NCBI RefSeq assembly: GCF_001659605.2 | Contig: NC_035169.2 | Location: 19,158,263 to 19,222,262, forward strand | Reading direction: 5' to 3' | Source: Manihot esculenta | Lineage: Eukaryota; Streptophyta; Magnoliopsida; Malpighiales; Euphorbiaceae | DNA length: 64,000 bases | Part shown: one piece after another, positions 44,772 through 55,691 of the stretch | Numbering within the stretch: the stretch's first letter is position 1 | Layout of the letters: every line of letters begins with the position of its first letter | Notes under the pieces: model-generated | Told to the model about the DNA's origin: nothing | What the model saw: only the letters and a program-made list of their open reading frames with translations | Database searches by the model: none | Program-made: the position numbers and the translations under genes

Positions 44772-46761
44772 GTGCGAGGAGAGTTTCGAAGAGCTTAAGA
44801 AGAGGTTGACTTCAGCACCAGTGTTAGCTCTGCCATCTAGTGATGAGGACTTTACAGTCTTTTGTGATGCGTCTCGCGTGGGACTAGGTTGTGTACTGAT
44901 GCAGAATGAGAGGGTGATCGCTTATGCTTCTAGGCAGCTGAAGAAGCATGAGTTGAATTACCCCACACATGACCTTGAGATGGCAGCAGTAATCTTTGCA
45001 CTCAAGATGTGGAGGCATTACCTCTATGGGGTGAAATGTGAGATCTTTACAGATCATAAGAGCCTGCAGTACATCTTGAGTCAGAGGGATCTGAATCTGA
45101 GGCAGAGGAGATGGGTTGAGTTGCTGAGTGACTATGATTGCAAGATTCAGTATCATCCGGGTAAGGCGAATGTCGTGGCAGACGCCCTAAGCCGGAAGTC
45201 ACTAGGCAGTTTATCCCACATCACGGCAGAGAGGAGACCAGTGGTGAAGGAGTTCTACAAGCTTATTGAGGAAGGTCTACAGTTGGAGTTGTCTGGTATA
45301 GGTGCCTTAGTGGCCCAGATGAGAGTAGCACCCGTGTTTCTGGAGCAGGTGGCTCAGAAACAACATGAGGACCCGGAGTTAGTGAAGATTGCCAGGACTG
45401 TTCAGTCAGGCAATGATAGCGAGTACAGATTCGACAGTAAGGGGATCCTCCGCTATGGGAGCAGACTATGTGTACCAAATGACATTGGGCTAAAAGGAGA
45501 CATTATGAGAGAGGCTCATAATGCAAGATACAGCATTCACCCCGGAGCCACCAAGATGTATCAAGATCTGAAGAGAGTTTATTGGTGGCCAGCGATGAAG
45601 AAAGAAGTGGCACAGTTTGTGTCCGCCTGCGAAGTATGTCAGAGGGTGAAGCTGGAACATCAGAAGCCGGCTGGAATGCTTAACCCGCTACCTATTCCAG
45701 AATGGAAATGGGAAAATATAGCTATGGACTTCGTAGTGGGGTTACCGGCGGCGTCCAACAGAGTGGACTCCATATGGGTGATTGTGGACAGACTCACTAA
45801 ATCTGCTCACTTCATTCCTGTCAGGAGTGGCTACTCTGTGGACAAGTTGGCGCAGGTGTATGTTGATGAGATAGTCAGACTGCATGGGGTTCCGGTTTCG
45901 ATAGTGTCGGATAGAGGGCCCCAGTTCACCTCCAGGTTTTGGCGGAGTCTGCAAAATGCCATGGGTACTAGGTTGGATTTCAGTACTGCCTTCCACCCCC
46001 AGACTGATGGACAGTCAGAAAGGACCATCCAGACTATCGAGGATATGCTCAGAATGTGTGTGCTGGACTTTGGCGGTTCTTGGAGGCAGCATCTACCTTT
46101 GGTGGAGTTTGCCTACAATAACAGCCATCAGGCTAGCATCGGGATGGCTCCATATGAAGCTTTGTATGGAAGGAAGTGCAGATCACCTGTTTGCTGGGAG
46201 GAAGTTGGAGAAAAGGCCTTGGCAGGGCCTGAGTTAGTAGAGATCACCAGCAGGGTGGTACCCATAATCAGAGAAAGAATCAAGACTGCTGCAAGCAGAC
46301 AGAAGAGCTATGCAGACGTCCGCAGAAGACAGTTAGAGTTTCAGGAGGGGGATCTGGTATTGCTCAAGGTGTCTCCAATGAAGGGAGTGGTTCGCTTCGG
46401 GAAGAAAGGTAAACTAGCCCCACGATACATCGGACCCTTTGAAATATTGCAAAAGATTGGGAATGTGTCGTACAAGCTGGATTTACCTGCTTCGATGGAG
46501 AGAATCCATCCGGTTTTCCATGTTTCAATGTTGAGGAAGTTTGTGTCAGATCCGAGCAAGGTTCTTAGTGAGCCTGATGTAGAGGTCCAAGAGGATCTCA
46601 CCTATGTTGAACAGCCAGTGCGGATCATAGACACCCAGATCAGAAAGTTAAGAAACAAGGAAATCCCGATGGTGAAAGTCCTGTGGAACCACCACAACTT
46701 GGAAGAATGCACTTGGGAGACACGGGAGTCTATGCTCCAGCAGTACCCTCATCTCTTTTAA
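44772..46761 (+). pseudogene. Element E gag-pol, 3' part
   Basis: Continuation of the E polyprotein after the F insertion (GACCA repeated at 44767-44771). It is open throughout: RNase H (CDAS near 44865, [14 protein letters not shown]), integrase with the His-Cys domain, Asp, Asp and Glu (GQSER) all kept, and a chromodomain ending QQYPHLF. It is not expressible as part of the E frame while F is present, and the upstream part is broken in any case. Confidence 0.93.
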
Positions 46762-46833
46762 GGTTAGATCCCTATGTGTTTATGTGCCTTGTATGTGTGT
46801 TATGTTCTTTGCCTTGCTATGTGTGCTAGTGAG

Positions 46834-46870
46834 GAACATTCGGGGACGAATGTTCTTAAGGGGGGGAGAA
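46834..46870 (+). other. pre-PPT hairpin and polypurine tract (element E)
   Basis: A perfect inverted repeat, GAACATTCG GGGA CGAATGTTC, at 46834-46855, then AAGGGGGGGAGAA at 46858-46870 abutting the LTR. The hairpin is kept in C, D and F and half lost in A. Confidence 0.8.
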
Positions 46871-49800
46871 TGTAATACCCGGCTAGACTCCGGTATCGGA
46901 ATTCCTACCGTCCGGTGGAATTTTGGATGTCGGGAACTTCTAGAAGGGTAAAGACATGTTTTATAAAATGTTTTCATGAATTTTAATGTTTTAAAGTGTA
47001 ACAGCCCGCTTACCGGACCATCACCGGCACTAGGATCCAGATCGGCTTAAGGCCGCCGGGACCCGTAGTAAGCCTACTGTCAACTCTGTGTACCGGATAA
47101 ATCCCATACATGATCATACTTAAGCTTAAACCTGTTACTTATTCTTTTTTTTTTTTTCTTTGCTTGACGATGTTTTCTTTCTGTATCACTTCCACTAAGC
47201 CTGGACTATGCATGCTCTGTCTGTATGCACTCGAAGAGTGATACCTGCTATGGTACCATACAGTGACTACAGAGATAGAAAGACTACCATGCACCAAGCT
47301 TAGCTCATCATCATCATCACATTATCTCAATCATATATAACATAAAAGGATCATGTGCAAAGGGATAACAAGCACTAGGGCCAAGCACAATACTATAACT
47401 CACTATATAACTTGCTATTACATCATTTCTATACATTACATAAACTCTGTACTGTACATCATTATCATGTCCACTATTCTATACTATTACATATGCCTTT
47501 TACCCTTGCTATCTCTTTCTCTTTCTCTTCTCTAAGGCCCTGAAAAATGGGGTTAGGGAGAGGGATGAGCTGCTAAAGCCCAGTGAGCGGAATCGCTAAA
47601 ATCATACTCAAAACATGCAAACATGATAAAAACACTTAAAAACATCTTAAAAACCTTTCTTATACCCTTAGGGCAAGCTCCGACATCCTCGAATCCCGAC
47701 TTCCAACGGAAACTCCGCCGGAACGTAGGAATTCCGATACCGGGGTCTAGCCGGGTATTACATAAAGTATGAAACTAAATGAGTTTTTGCATGAAAATAG
47801 CATTGGAGGAAAACCCAGGTTCGGCCGCCGAAAGTCAAGTTCGGCCGCCGAACATACATGCGTTTTGGAGGCACGTTAGGCCCCCGAAAGCATGAGTTAG
47901 GGAAGTTCAGGTTCGGCCGCCGAAAGTCAAGTTCGGCCGCCGAACATTTCATGGATGCGGAGGCACATTCGGCCCCCGAACGTGGCCTGGCCAGCCACCT
48001 ATAAAAGGGGCACTTAGCCGAAATGGGCGAGCTTTCTCCCATTTCCGGCCACAGCAAGCTTCCGACCTTTCCTTTTGCAACTCTTGTGTTCTTCCTCCAA
48101 ATCCCTACTGTTTTTCTTGAGTTTTAAGCTTGCATTGAAGGTTTTGAGCTTTTAAACCAAGTTTTGGAGCTTTGGGAACTCAGGAGCTCATTTTCGTGGA
48201 TCTCCAAGTTTAGGTCGTCTCCCTCTCGATCTTCAAGAGGTAAGAGCCGATCTTAAGCTCCTCATGTGTTTTAAGTAAGTTTTAAGTGATTTTATGGGGT
48301 AGAATGGCATGTATAGGGTTGTATGAGTTTTTAAGCAAATGTTAGGTTTTATGTGATTTATGAACAATGTGACATGTTTGAGTATGCTTGAAGTGTTGTA
48401 GTTGGGGTATTTGATGTTTTGAGGCCCCTAGGATCTTGTATGCATGTTTTAAGTGAGGTATATGCATGATTGGTGAGTTTGGAGGCGAAAATGCACAAAG
48501 GAGCCAAGTTTCTGCCCTTTGGCAGAAACCAGGTTCGGCAGCCGAAGGCACTTTCGGCCGCCGAACATGGCTGGGGAGGCAGGCCTTTCGGCTGCCGAAG
48601 TTGCCCCCGAAAAGAGACTTTCGTCTCTGTCTGGGACTTTCGGCCGCCGAAGGTGCCGCCGAACCTACCTGAGTTTCGTCTCTGTCCAGGACTTTCGGCC
48701 GCCGAAGGTGCCGCCGAAAGTGCCCTGTTCAGCCACTTCATGCATATCTCTATGTGATATTTTCAGGATGTTTTAGGGGGTTTTTGGGGATTGTATTAGA
48801 GTTATGTTTATGTATGTTTGGTCCCTCATTGGAGTCCACCTGTGTAGGTTCGGACCTGAGGAACCAAGGACCCCAGCAGTGAGCCAGCTGCTACAGAGTT
48901 TGTCAGAGTCAGCCAGAGGTGAGTGGAACTAAACTTAACCTTTTAAATTAAGAAATGAAATGCTTTTATCATGCTTCATGCATCATGATCATATTATAGG
49001 TTGTTTGCATTAGAATTCACGACTATGCCGCATTGTATTGTTGTGATAAATGATAGTGGATGGACATTAGGATGATTCATTAGCCTTCTATATACGAAGT
49101 CCTGTGGTGCCCATAATAGGGCCGGGCAATACGAAGACCTGTGGTGCCCATAATAGGGCCGGGCAATAACTCCGAGTACGAAGTCCTGTGGTGCCCATAA
49201 TAGGGCCGGGCAATACGAAGTCCTGTGGTGCCCATAATAGGGCCGGGCATGGAGTTGAGGGATTTTTGAATCAATCCATCCGTGATGTGATTTATTTGTG
49301 CAGTGACGCATTTCATGATAGCATGGTTTAAATATTCTTTTTTTCAGTTCTACTCACTGGGCATCTAGCTCACCCCTCTCCCCTAACCCCCAGGTTTGCA
49401 GGTACGAGATAGATAGAGGAGGCAAGACGAGAAAAAGTCATATGTATGTAATAGTTAGTTTGTGGACATGACAATTGTATTATGATCAAATGTAAAAATA
49501 TTCAGGATGTTATGTAATGAGGTTATTGAGGATAGAGTTGTGATTGACCATAATGTATTGTTAATCCCTTTTGTATATACATGATCTTATGTTATGATGT
49601 TTATGTAAACTAACTCAACACAGGTTGTTTTGCCTTTAAGGCTTGATGAGATCCCACAGAGGGACTATGTTATGTATATGTTCAGAGTATGCACAGGTTG
49701 AGTTAGTTGATGACAGTTAGTATGAAGAAAAGTTTTAATTTTTATGCATGTTGTTGATCATGTATGGGATTATACAGGATTACAGGTTATATGTCAGGCT

Positions 49801-49875
49801 TGCTACGGGTCCCGGCGGCCTTAAGTCGACCCGGATCCTAGCGCCGGTAGCGGTCCGGATTTTCGGGGCGTTACA
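46871..49875 (+). repeat. Element E 3' LTR, interrupted by G
   Basis: LTR sequence at 46871-46996 and 47768-49875, 2234 bp when joined. U3 array 47817-47981, TATAAAA 48000-48006, second array 48534-48722, minisatellite 49094-49249. Confidence 0.95.
46997..47762 (-). mobile_element. Element G: 766-bp solo LTR without palindrome array
   Basis: Ends TGTAACAGCC and GGGTATTACA with exact duplication TAAAG (46992-46996 and 47763-47767). The outer parts match chromovirus LTR ends (GGATCCAGATCGGCTTAAGG on one side, TCTAGCCGGGTATTACA on the other). It is about one third of the usual LTR length and lacks the palindrome arrays, the hairpin minisatellite and the TATA-proximal region. It could be a solo LTR of a short-LTR derivative, or a solo LTR shortened before insertion. 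Confidence 0.85.
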
Positions 49876-49880
49876 GGTGA

Positions 49881-50120
49881 GATCTTCTTGGATCTCCACA
49901 TCAGGTTCACTAAGAACCTTGCCCGGATCTGACACAAACTTCCTCAACATTGAAACATGGAAAACCGGACGGATTCTTCCCATTGAAGCAGGCAAATCCA
50001 GCTTGTACGATACATTCCCAATCTTTTGCAAGACTTCAAAGGGTCCGATGTACCGCGGAGCCAGCTTACCTTTCTTCCCAAACCGAACCACTCCTTTCAT
50101 TGGAGACACCTTGAGCAATA
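49881..50120 (-). pseudogene. Element D gag-pol, piece between E and H
   Basis: It encodes the integrase C-terminal part ([17 protein letters not shown], then FHVSMLRKF) up to the point where E cut the chromodomain. It is open, but isolated by H on one side and E on the other. Confidence 0.9.
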
Positions 50121-51741
50121 TGACAAGAGCGGTTGTCGAAGCCGGTCAAAAATAACCTTCTTGGTTACCTACAAATACAACTGTAGACAGTGGTGAAGGA
50201 TCGTATCCACAGAGAATTGATTACCTATTTATTTATCTTAATCAAGACCAATCAAACCAATTGAAAGCACAAGTGAAAGCAAGTGAAAGCAAGTGATTGC
50301 AAATAGAACAAAAGTAAAGTGCAAGGAAAGTAAAAAAGGGGGGTTTTGAGATGATTTGATTAACAACTAATGAAAGTAATTAAAACAGCAAGTAATAAAA
50401 ATAAAAGAGGAAATCAATAAGAGAAAGGTCTAGTTGAAGATATGGATCCACTTTGGTTGTTTGGGTTGATCATTGAAACATGGTAATCTTGATTAACTCA
50501 ATAGGTTGGTTATGGGGGTGGAAGACGCTTCTCACCACCATGTCTTTCCTTATGAATAAATTGATTAGGGAATGTCCTCTAACCAATTACTAATCAACAA
50601 ATTGCCAAGGAACGTCCTTGGGCCATAGGCATCAAAACAATTGCCAATTGCATGAAGAACAAGAAAGATCCAAACCCTAACTACTCAAACGCATGAGATG
50701 TTGCTAGATCATGCAATTTCTTGGTTTTTACACCAAGTGTTCTTAGATCAGAATATTTCCAGCAATTACGGACTAACAAATATCCTAATCAACAATCAAT
50801 TAACTTTGCAATTAAGAATCAAGTGGCCAATTTGATCAAAACAACAAAGCAATCTTTGTAATTAAGCACAATTGCATGAATATTGAATAAATCAAAAGCA
50901 AACACTTTATGTTCAGATCTCACAACCTTTTAAACAACCTTAGTTTCAACCAAACTTCAACTAGAAAGAGGGTTTCAGCCACTAATGGCTGAACCAAAAC
51001 AGAAAATAAAAGAAAAGAAGAAGAAAAGATGAAGAACTAAGGTGGAGGAGCCTTTGGAGAGCCTTGATCAATCCCTTGATGGAAGATTATGATTCTTGGT
51101 CTTCTTGAGGCCTTTAAATAGATCTTGAGAGGCTGCCTTTTTTCCTTTTTAGTGTCCATGTATCTTTGAGTGATTGCTCCATAGTGCCCTTGAGTTTTCT
51201 TTGTGCATGTGTGGAGTTGCAAGCCCTTTTTGGTCTTTTGATTGACATCCAAGGTGTGTCCAAGAAGATTTATGCACTAAAGAGGAAGGTGGAGCCTTGA
51301 TTTGAATTTTGAATGAGCATAGCACTATGTAGGAAACATGTGATCTTCAAGATTTGGCTCATTAAATAGGGAAGAGCATGTTCGGGGGCAAGTTCGGCCG
51401 CCTAAGTTAAGTTTCGGGGGCAGGACTTTCGTCTCTGGAGCCAAGGTTCGGCGGCCGAAGGTGCCCCCGAAGGTGGGTGACTTTCAGCTCTGGACTGGAC
51501 TTTAGGCCGCCAAAAGTGCCCCCAAAAGTGGGTGACTTTCGGCTTCCGAAAGTGCTTCCGAAGGTGTTTCCGAAAGTGGCTGTTTTTGGGCATTCTTTGG
51601 CACTTTTAAGAGCATTTTCCTCAAATTGTTTCTTCACACCTAATATTTGCAAAACATGATTAAAACCACAAAATTAGGTAGAATAAGTGCAAATAAACAT
51701 CAATAAGATCATGAAAATATGGACTAGAATATGCTCTATCA
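50121..51741 (-). repeat. Element H 3' LTR
   Basis: 1621 bp, against 1619 bp for the 5' LTR, with only scattered differences, so insertion is recent. TATA-like CTATTTAAAG on the - strand (complement at 51112-51121). Confidence 0.94.
51379..51576 (-). repeat. palindrome array in the Athila-type LTR
   Basis: GTTCGGCGGCCGAA, TTAGGCCGCC, TTCGGGGGCA and TTCCGAAAGTGC units alternate with ACTTTCGTCTCTGGA. It lies upstream of the TATA-like box on the - strand, as in the other lineages. The partner array is 58389-58586. Confidence 0.85.
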
Positions 51742-52808
51742 AATACCCCCGCACTTAAGCTTTTGCTTGTCCTCAAGCAAACAAACATAGTCAAATAAGT
51801 TTTCTTTGCTCTAGATCCTTATTTCCACTTAAGCTCATACTCTAGACACTTATTTTGAAGCATTGCAGTGAAGAATATATGCATGAAGATTACTTACCTC
51901 TTTCCCTTGTTTCCCTTTGCTTACCATAGCTAGGATTTATTTTCCTCAAGAGAAACATGCACATTAATTTGTTAAGACTTTTTCTAGCTTTTGGATTGAC
52001 TTGCCCTTACCTTGAAGTACTTTATTCAGGCTTTTTGCACTTTGAGTTTGCTTGGAAAGATCACCAACCTATTTTTGATTTGGAGGTTTATATTTTTCAG
52101 TTGGTCACCTATCCAAGTGGCTACTTGCCTTGTTCATAGTCTTTTGACCATTGAAACAATTTTTAATATGTGCTTTTGAGGTCTTTGCCTTTGCTGAATT
52201 TTCTTTCTCTCAATGATTTGGGCAAATCAACACCAATTGCTAAAGCAAGTCATGTTAAGTTCATTCACACAATTTTGATTTTTCTCAATCGATTGAGGGT
52301 TATCAATATATTTTTTCACCGTGGCAAACTCAAAGATTCAATTCAAAAGGCAATTCTCAAGCATGAATACAACTCATTGCAATTGATTCAACATAAGTTT
52401 AAAGAGTTATCACATCAATGGGGTCATGGAAAGAAAAACTCATCCAACATAGTTCATCAGTTTGAGTAGAGCAAAACAAAAGGAAGAAGATGGTTGTGGT
52501 TGTGTGTGTTTTATTGAAAGCAAAAACAAATTAAAATTTAACTGTGGCTAATTAACTTGAAAGAAATTTAAAACTGAAAGAAAAAAGAAAAAATTTTGTA
52601 TCTGAAAGCATGAGAAAAGTAGAAAAGAAGGGGAGAAGAAGAAGGAGAAAAAAGGGAAGAATGAGAGGAAGAGATATGCACCCCCACACTTAAATCATGC
52701 ATTGTCCTCAATGTAAAAGAAAAGAGAAGAGGAGAAGAGAAGAAGAGAAGAAGAGAACAAAAGAAACTGAGTACTTCCCTGGGGTGTGGTGTGCATGGCA
52801 TGATCACT
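51742..52808 (-). other. Element H 3' non-coding region with two PPT-like motifs
   Basis: On the - strand, AAGTGCGGGGGTATT abuts the LTR as the purine tract. A second copy of the same module (GAGGACAATGC...AAGTGTGGGGGTGC) lies at 52676-52716. Integrase would normally be encoded after RNase H, but here there is only low-complexity, T- and C-rich (- strand) sequence and no recognisable coding. Short frames at 51957-52469 match nothing I know. Confidence 0.7.
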
Positions 52809-55652
52809 TTAGGCAGAGTGAGTAACGAACAGATGTTCGTCTGGGAACTCTTCTTTGACTGGGCATGGTGTAGAACTATATGGAAGTCGGCTGAGGTGAT
52901 CTGCTACAAGATTCTCTTTGCCCTTCTTGTCTCTTATTTCTAGATCAAATTCTTGTAGAAGTAGGATCCACCTAATGAGCCTTGGTTTTGCTTCTTTTTT
53001 CTTGATCAAGTATCGCAAGGCTGCATGGTCAGAATAGACAATGACTTTGGTTCCCAAAAGATAAGGTCTGAACTTTTCCAAAGCAAATACAATTGCCAAG
53101 AGCTCCTTTTCAGTTGTTGTATAGTTGCTTTGTGCAGAATCCAATGTACGAGAGGCATAGTGAATGACATGGGGGGAGTTTCCCACACGTTGCCCTAAGA
53201 CTGCTCCTACTGCATAATTGCTTGCATCACACATGATTTCAAATGGCAGGTTCCAATCAGGCCCTTGAATAATTGGGGCAGTAACAAGCAATTCTTTAAT
53301 CAAATCAAACGCCTTTTTGCAATCTGCATCAAAATCAAATGTTACATCTTGTTGGAGCAATCTGCATAATGGCAAAGTGATTTTTGAGAAATCCTTTATG
53401 AATCTTCTATAGAATCCTGCGTGGCCAAGGAATGATCGAATGTCTTTAACGTTTGTGGGGTAAGGTAGATTTTTGATGGTATCCACCTTAGCCTTGTCCA
53501 CTTCAATGCCCTTAGCTGAAACAACATGTCCTAAGACCATACCTTGATTAACCATAAAATGACATTTTTCATAATTAAGCACAAGGTTAGTCTCAATGCA
53601 TCTTTGCAAGATCTTTTCTAAATTGGTAAGGCATTCATCAAAAGAATTTCCATGAACAGTGAAGTCATCCATAAATACCTCAATTGTCTTACCCACATAG
53701 TCAGAAAATATGCTCATCATGCATCGCTGAAAAGTGGCAGGTGCATTACATAGTCCAAATGGCATTCTTCTAAAGGCAAAAGTGCCAAAAGGGCAAGTGA
53801 AGGTAGTCTTCTCTTGATCTTCTGGAGCAACTGGAATCTGGTAGAAACCTGAATAACCATCAAGACAACAATAGTGAGATTTACCTGCAAGCCTTTCTAG
53901 CATTTGATCAATGAAAGGAAGTGGGAAGTGATCTTTTCTCGTCGCAGCATTGAGCTTCCTATAGTCCATGCATACCCTCCATCCATTCTGAACTCTAGTG
54001 GGAACAAGTTCTCCTTCAGCATTCGGAACAATGGTAATTCCCGTTTTCTTTGGAACTACATGTACAGGGCTCACCCATTTGCTATCAGATATTGGGTAGA
54101 TGATTCCTGCATCAAGGAGTTTGACTATTTCTTTCTTCACTACTTCCATCATGGGTGGATTCAATCTCCTTTGAGCATCTCTGACTGGCTTGCATTCATC
54201 CTCCATGTGAATTCTATGCATGCAAGTGGAGGGGGAGATACCTTTGATGTCATCAATGGTCCATCCTATGGCTCCCTTGTGTTTCTGTAGTACCTTTAAG
54301 AGGCTTGCTTCTTCTTGTTGACTCAATTCATTGGACACTATGACTGGAAGTGTCTTGTTTGCTCCTAAGTACATGTATTTCAGATGGTCTGGAAGAGGCT
54401 TCAGATCAGAAGGTTGTTGCAGAGGAGTTTCAGAAGAGCTTGCTTGCGATGGAGGCTGCTGGGAGAGGTTCGGCGGCCGAAAAGTGTCTGAGTTCGGCGG
54501 CCGAATTTCTTCAGCTTGCGGAGTGAGCTTTGGCGATGGGTTCGGCTTCCACAAGTCAGTGGGGTTCGGCAGCCAAAGAGTGTCTTCTTTCTGCACAAAG
54601 TTTTCCCGAAAAGGTGCGACAGAATCTGGTTCCTGAGGAGCAGTAGGGTTCGGCGGCCGAAAGTGGGCTATCTTCGGCTGCCGAAGGTCTTCTGTCTGTG
54701 CAACCTCAACTTGTTGAATGCTGCAGATTGTTTCTTTGAGTTTCTGGGTTTCAATCCTGCAAAGATCATCATCTAGAACAGAATCTTGATTTTCATTAAA
54801 CACATCTTGGCTCAAACAATCAATAATATCAAGACCATAAACAGGGGACATATCATGAGGATATTTCATGGCATCATAGACATTGTACTTAATGACTTCC
54901 CTTTCAAATTCCATGGTAAGAGTACCATCATGCACATCAATTTTAGTTCTAGCAGTACTCAAGAAAGGACGTCCAAGAAGAATATCAGAACTAGTATTGC
55001 AACTATCTTCCTTAGTATCAATCACATAAAAATCAGCAGGAAAGACAAGTTCATCTACTTGGACTAAGACATCTTCAAGAACACCTATGGGGTATACCAC
55101 AGATCTATCAGCCAATTGTATCACAACTCTTGTTTCTTTCAGTGCACATGCATTGAGAGATTTATAGATGGAGAGAGGCATGACATTGATAGATGCACCA
55201 AGATCACACATGGCTTTCTTGATACCAACATTCCCAATTTTGCAAGAGATAGCAAACATACCTTTGTCCTTGCATTTAGTAGGGAGTTCTCTTTTCATGA
55301 CAGTAGTAACTACCTCACCTACACTTACTTTCTCTCTTTCAGCTAGCTTTCTTCTGTTGGTGCACAACTCTTTCAGAAATTTTGCGTACCTTGGAATCTG
55401 CTTGACAGCATCTAGCAGTGGTATGTTGATCTCCACTTTTCTGAAGGTCTCAAGGATCTCCTTTTCTTCTTTTTCTTTTTGAGTTCTTTCAAATCTTTTT
55501 GGAAAAGGAGGTGGAATGTGAAAACTTACCTTCGGGTCAGCTCTTTGCGCAGGAGGCGGTGCAGAATGAGATGGAGAGGCTTCAGGTGGCCTTGGTTCTA
55601 CTTCCTTCTCTTGATCATGATTTGCATCTTGAAGCTCTTTGCCACTTCTCAA
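52809..55652 (-). CDS. pol: Athila-type pol: protease, RT, RNase H (element H)
   Basis: 947 codons. An LRSGKEL stretch upstream is typical of this group. Approximate positions: protease DLGASINVMP at 150; RT from CMDYRKLN at 560 to FMDD at 662; RNase H CDAS at 808 and VADHLSRL at 917. It ends soon after RNase H (THSA, TAA), with no integrase domain. The frame is the same as gag's and is separated from it by a single TAG at 55692. The linker between protease and RT (54470-54690) contains at least five palindrome-type units translated as FRPPN, LWLPN and similar words. Enzyme motifs look intact, so the copy may have been mobilised with integrase supplied by a relative. Confidence 0.88.
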   Translation of the reverse strand: MRSGKELQDANHDQEKEVEPRPPEASPSHSAPPPAQRADPKVSFHIPPPFPKRFERTQKEKEEKEILETFRKVEINIPLLDAVKQIPRYAKFLKELCTNRRKLAEREKVSVGEVVTTVMKRELPTKCKDKGMFAISCKIGNVGIKKAMCDLGASINVMPLSIYKSLNACALKETRVVIQLADRSVVYPIGVLEDVLVQVDELVFPADFYVIDTKEDSCNTSSDILLGRPFLSTARTKIDVHDGTLTMEFEREVIKYNVYDAMKYPHDMSPVYGLDIIDCLSQDVFNENQDSVLDDDLCRIETQKLKETICSIQQVEVAQTEDLRQPKIAHFRPPNPTAPQEPDSVAPFRENFVQKEDTLWLPNPTDLWKPNPSPKLTPQAEEIRPPNSDTFRPPNLSQQPPSQASSSETPLQQPSDLKPLPDHLKYMYLGANKTLPVIVSNELSQQEEASLLKVLQKHKGAIGWTIDDIKGISPSTCMHRIHMEDECKPVRDAQRRLNPPMMEVVKKEIVKLLDAGIIYPISDSKWVSPVHVVPKKTGITIVPNAEGELVPTRVQNGWRVCMDYRKLNAATRKDHFPLPFIDQMLERLAGKSHYCCLDGYSGFYQIPVAPEDQEKTTFTCPFGTFAFRRMPFGLCNAPATFQRCMMSIFSDYVGKTIEVFMDDFTVHGNSFDECLTNLEKILQRCIETNLVLNYEKCHFMVNQGMVLGHVVSAKGIEVDKAKVDTIKNLPYPTNVKDIRSFLGHAGFYRRFIKDFSKITLPLCRLLQQDVTFDFDADCKKAFDLIKELLVTAPIIQGPDWNLPFEIMCDASNYAVGAVLGQRVGNSPHVIHYASRTLDSAQSNYTTTEKELLAIVFALEKFRPYLLGTKVIVYSDHAALRYLIKKKEAKPRLIRWILLLQEFDLEIRDKKGKENLVADHLSRLPYSSTPCPVKEEFPDEHLFVTHSA

Positions 55653-55691
55653 AGTAATGGCACTTACATTTTGTTTGGGATTTGCCTCAGT

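Larger units (their letters stand above)
29798..49875 (+). mobile_element. Element E: chromovirus hosting F and G
   Basis: Ends TGTAATACCC and GGGGCGTTACA, with exact duplication GGTGA at 29793-29797 and 49876-49880. Without F, G and their duplications it is 9828 bp. It is inserted in the D chromodomain region, in the opposite orientation to D. The two LTRs are nearly identical. Confidence 0.95.

Noticed and set aside
51957..52469. Two short + strand frames in the 3' region of H considered as an env-like or accessory gene
   Set aside because: They are antisense to the element, have no recognisable motif, and lie in low-complexity sequence.
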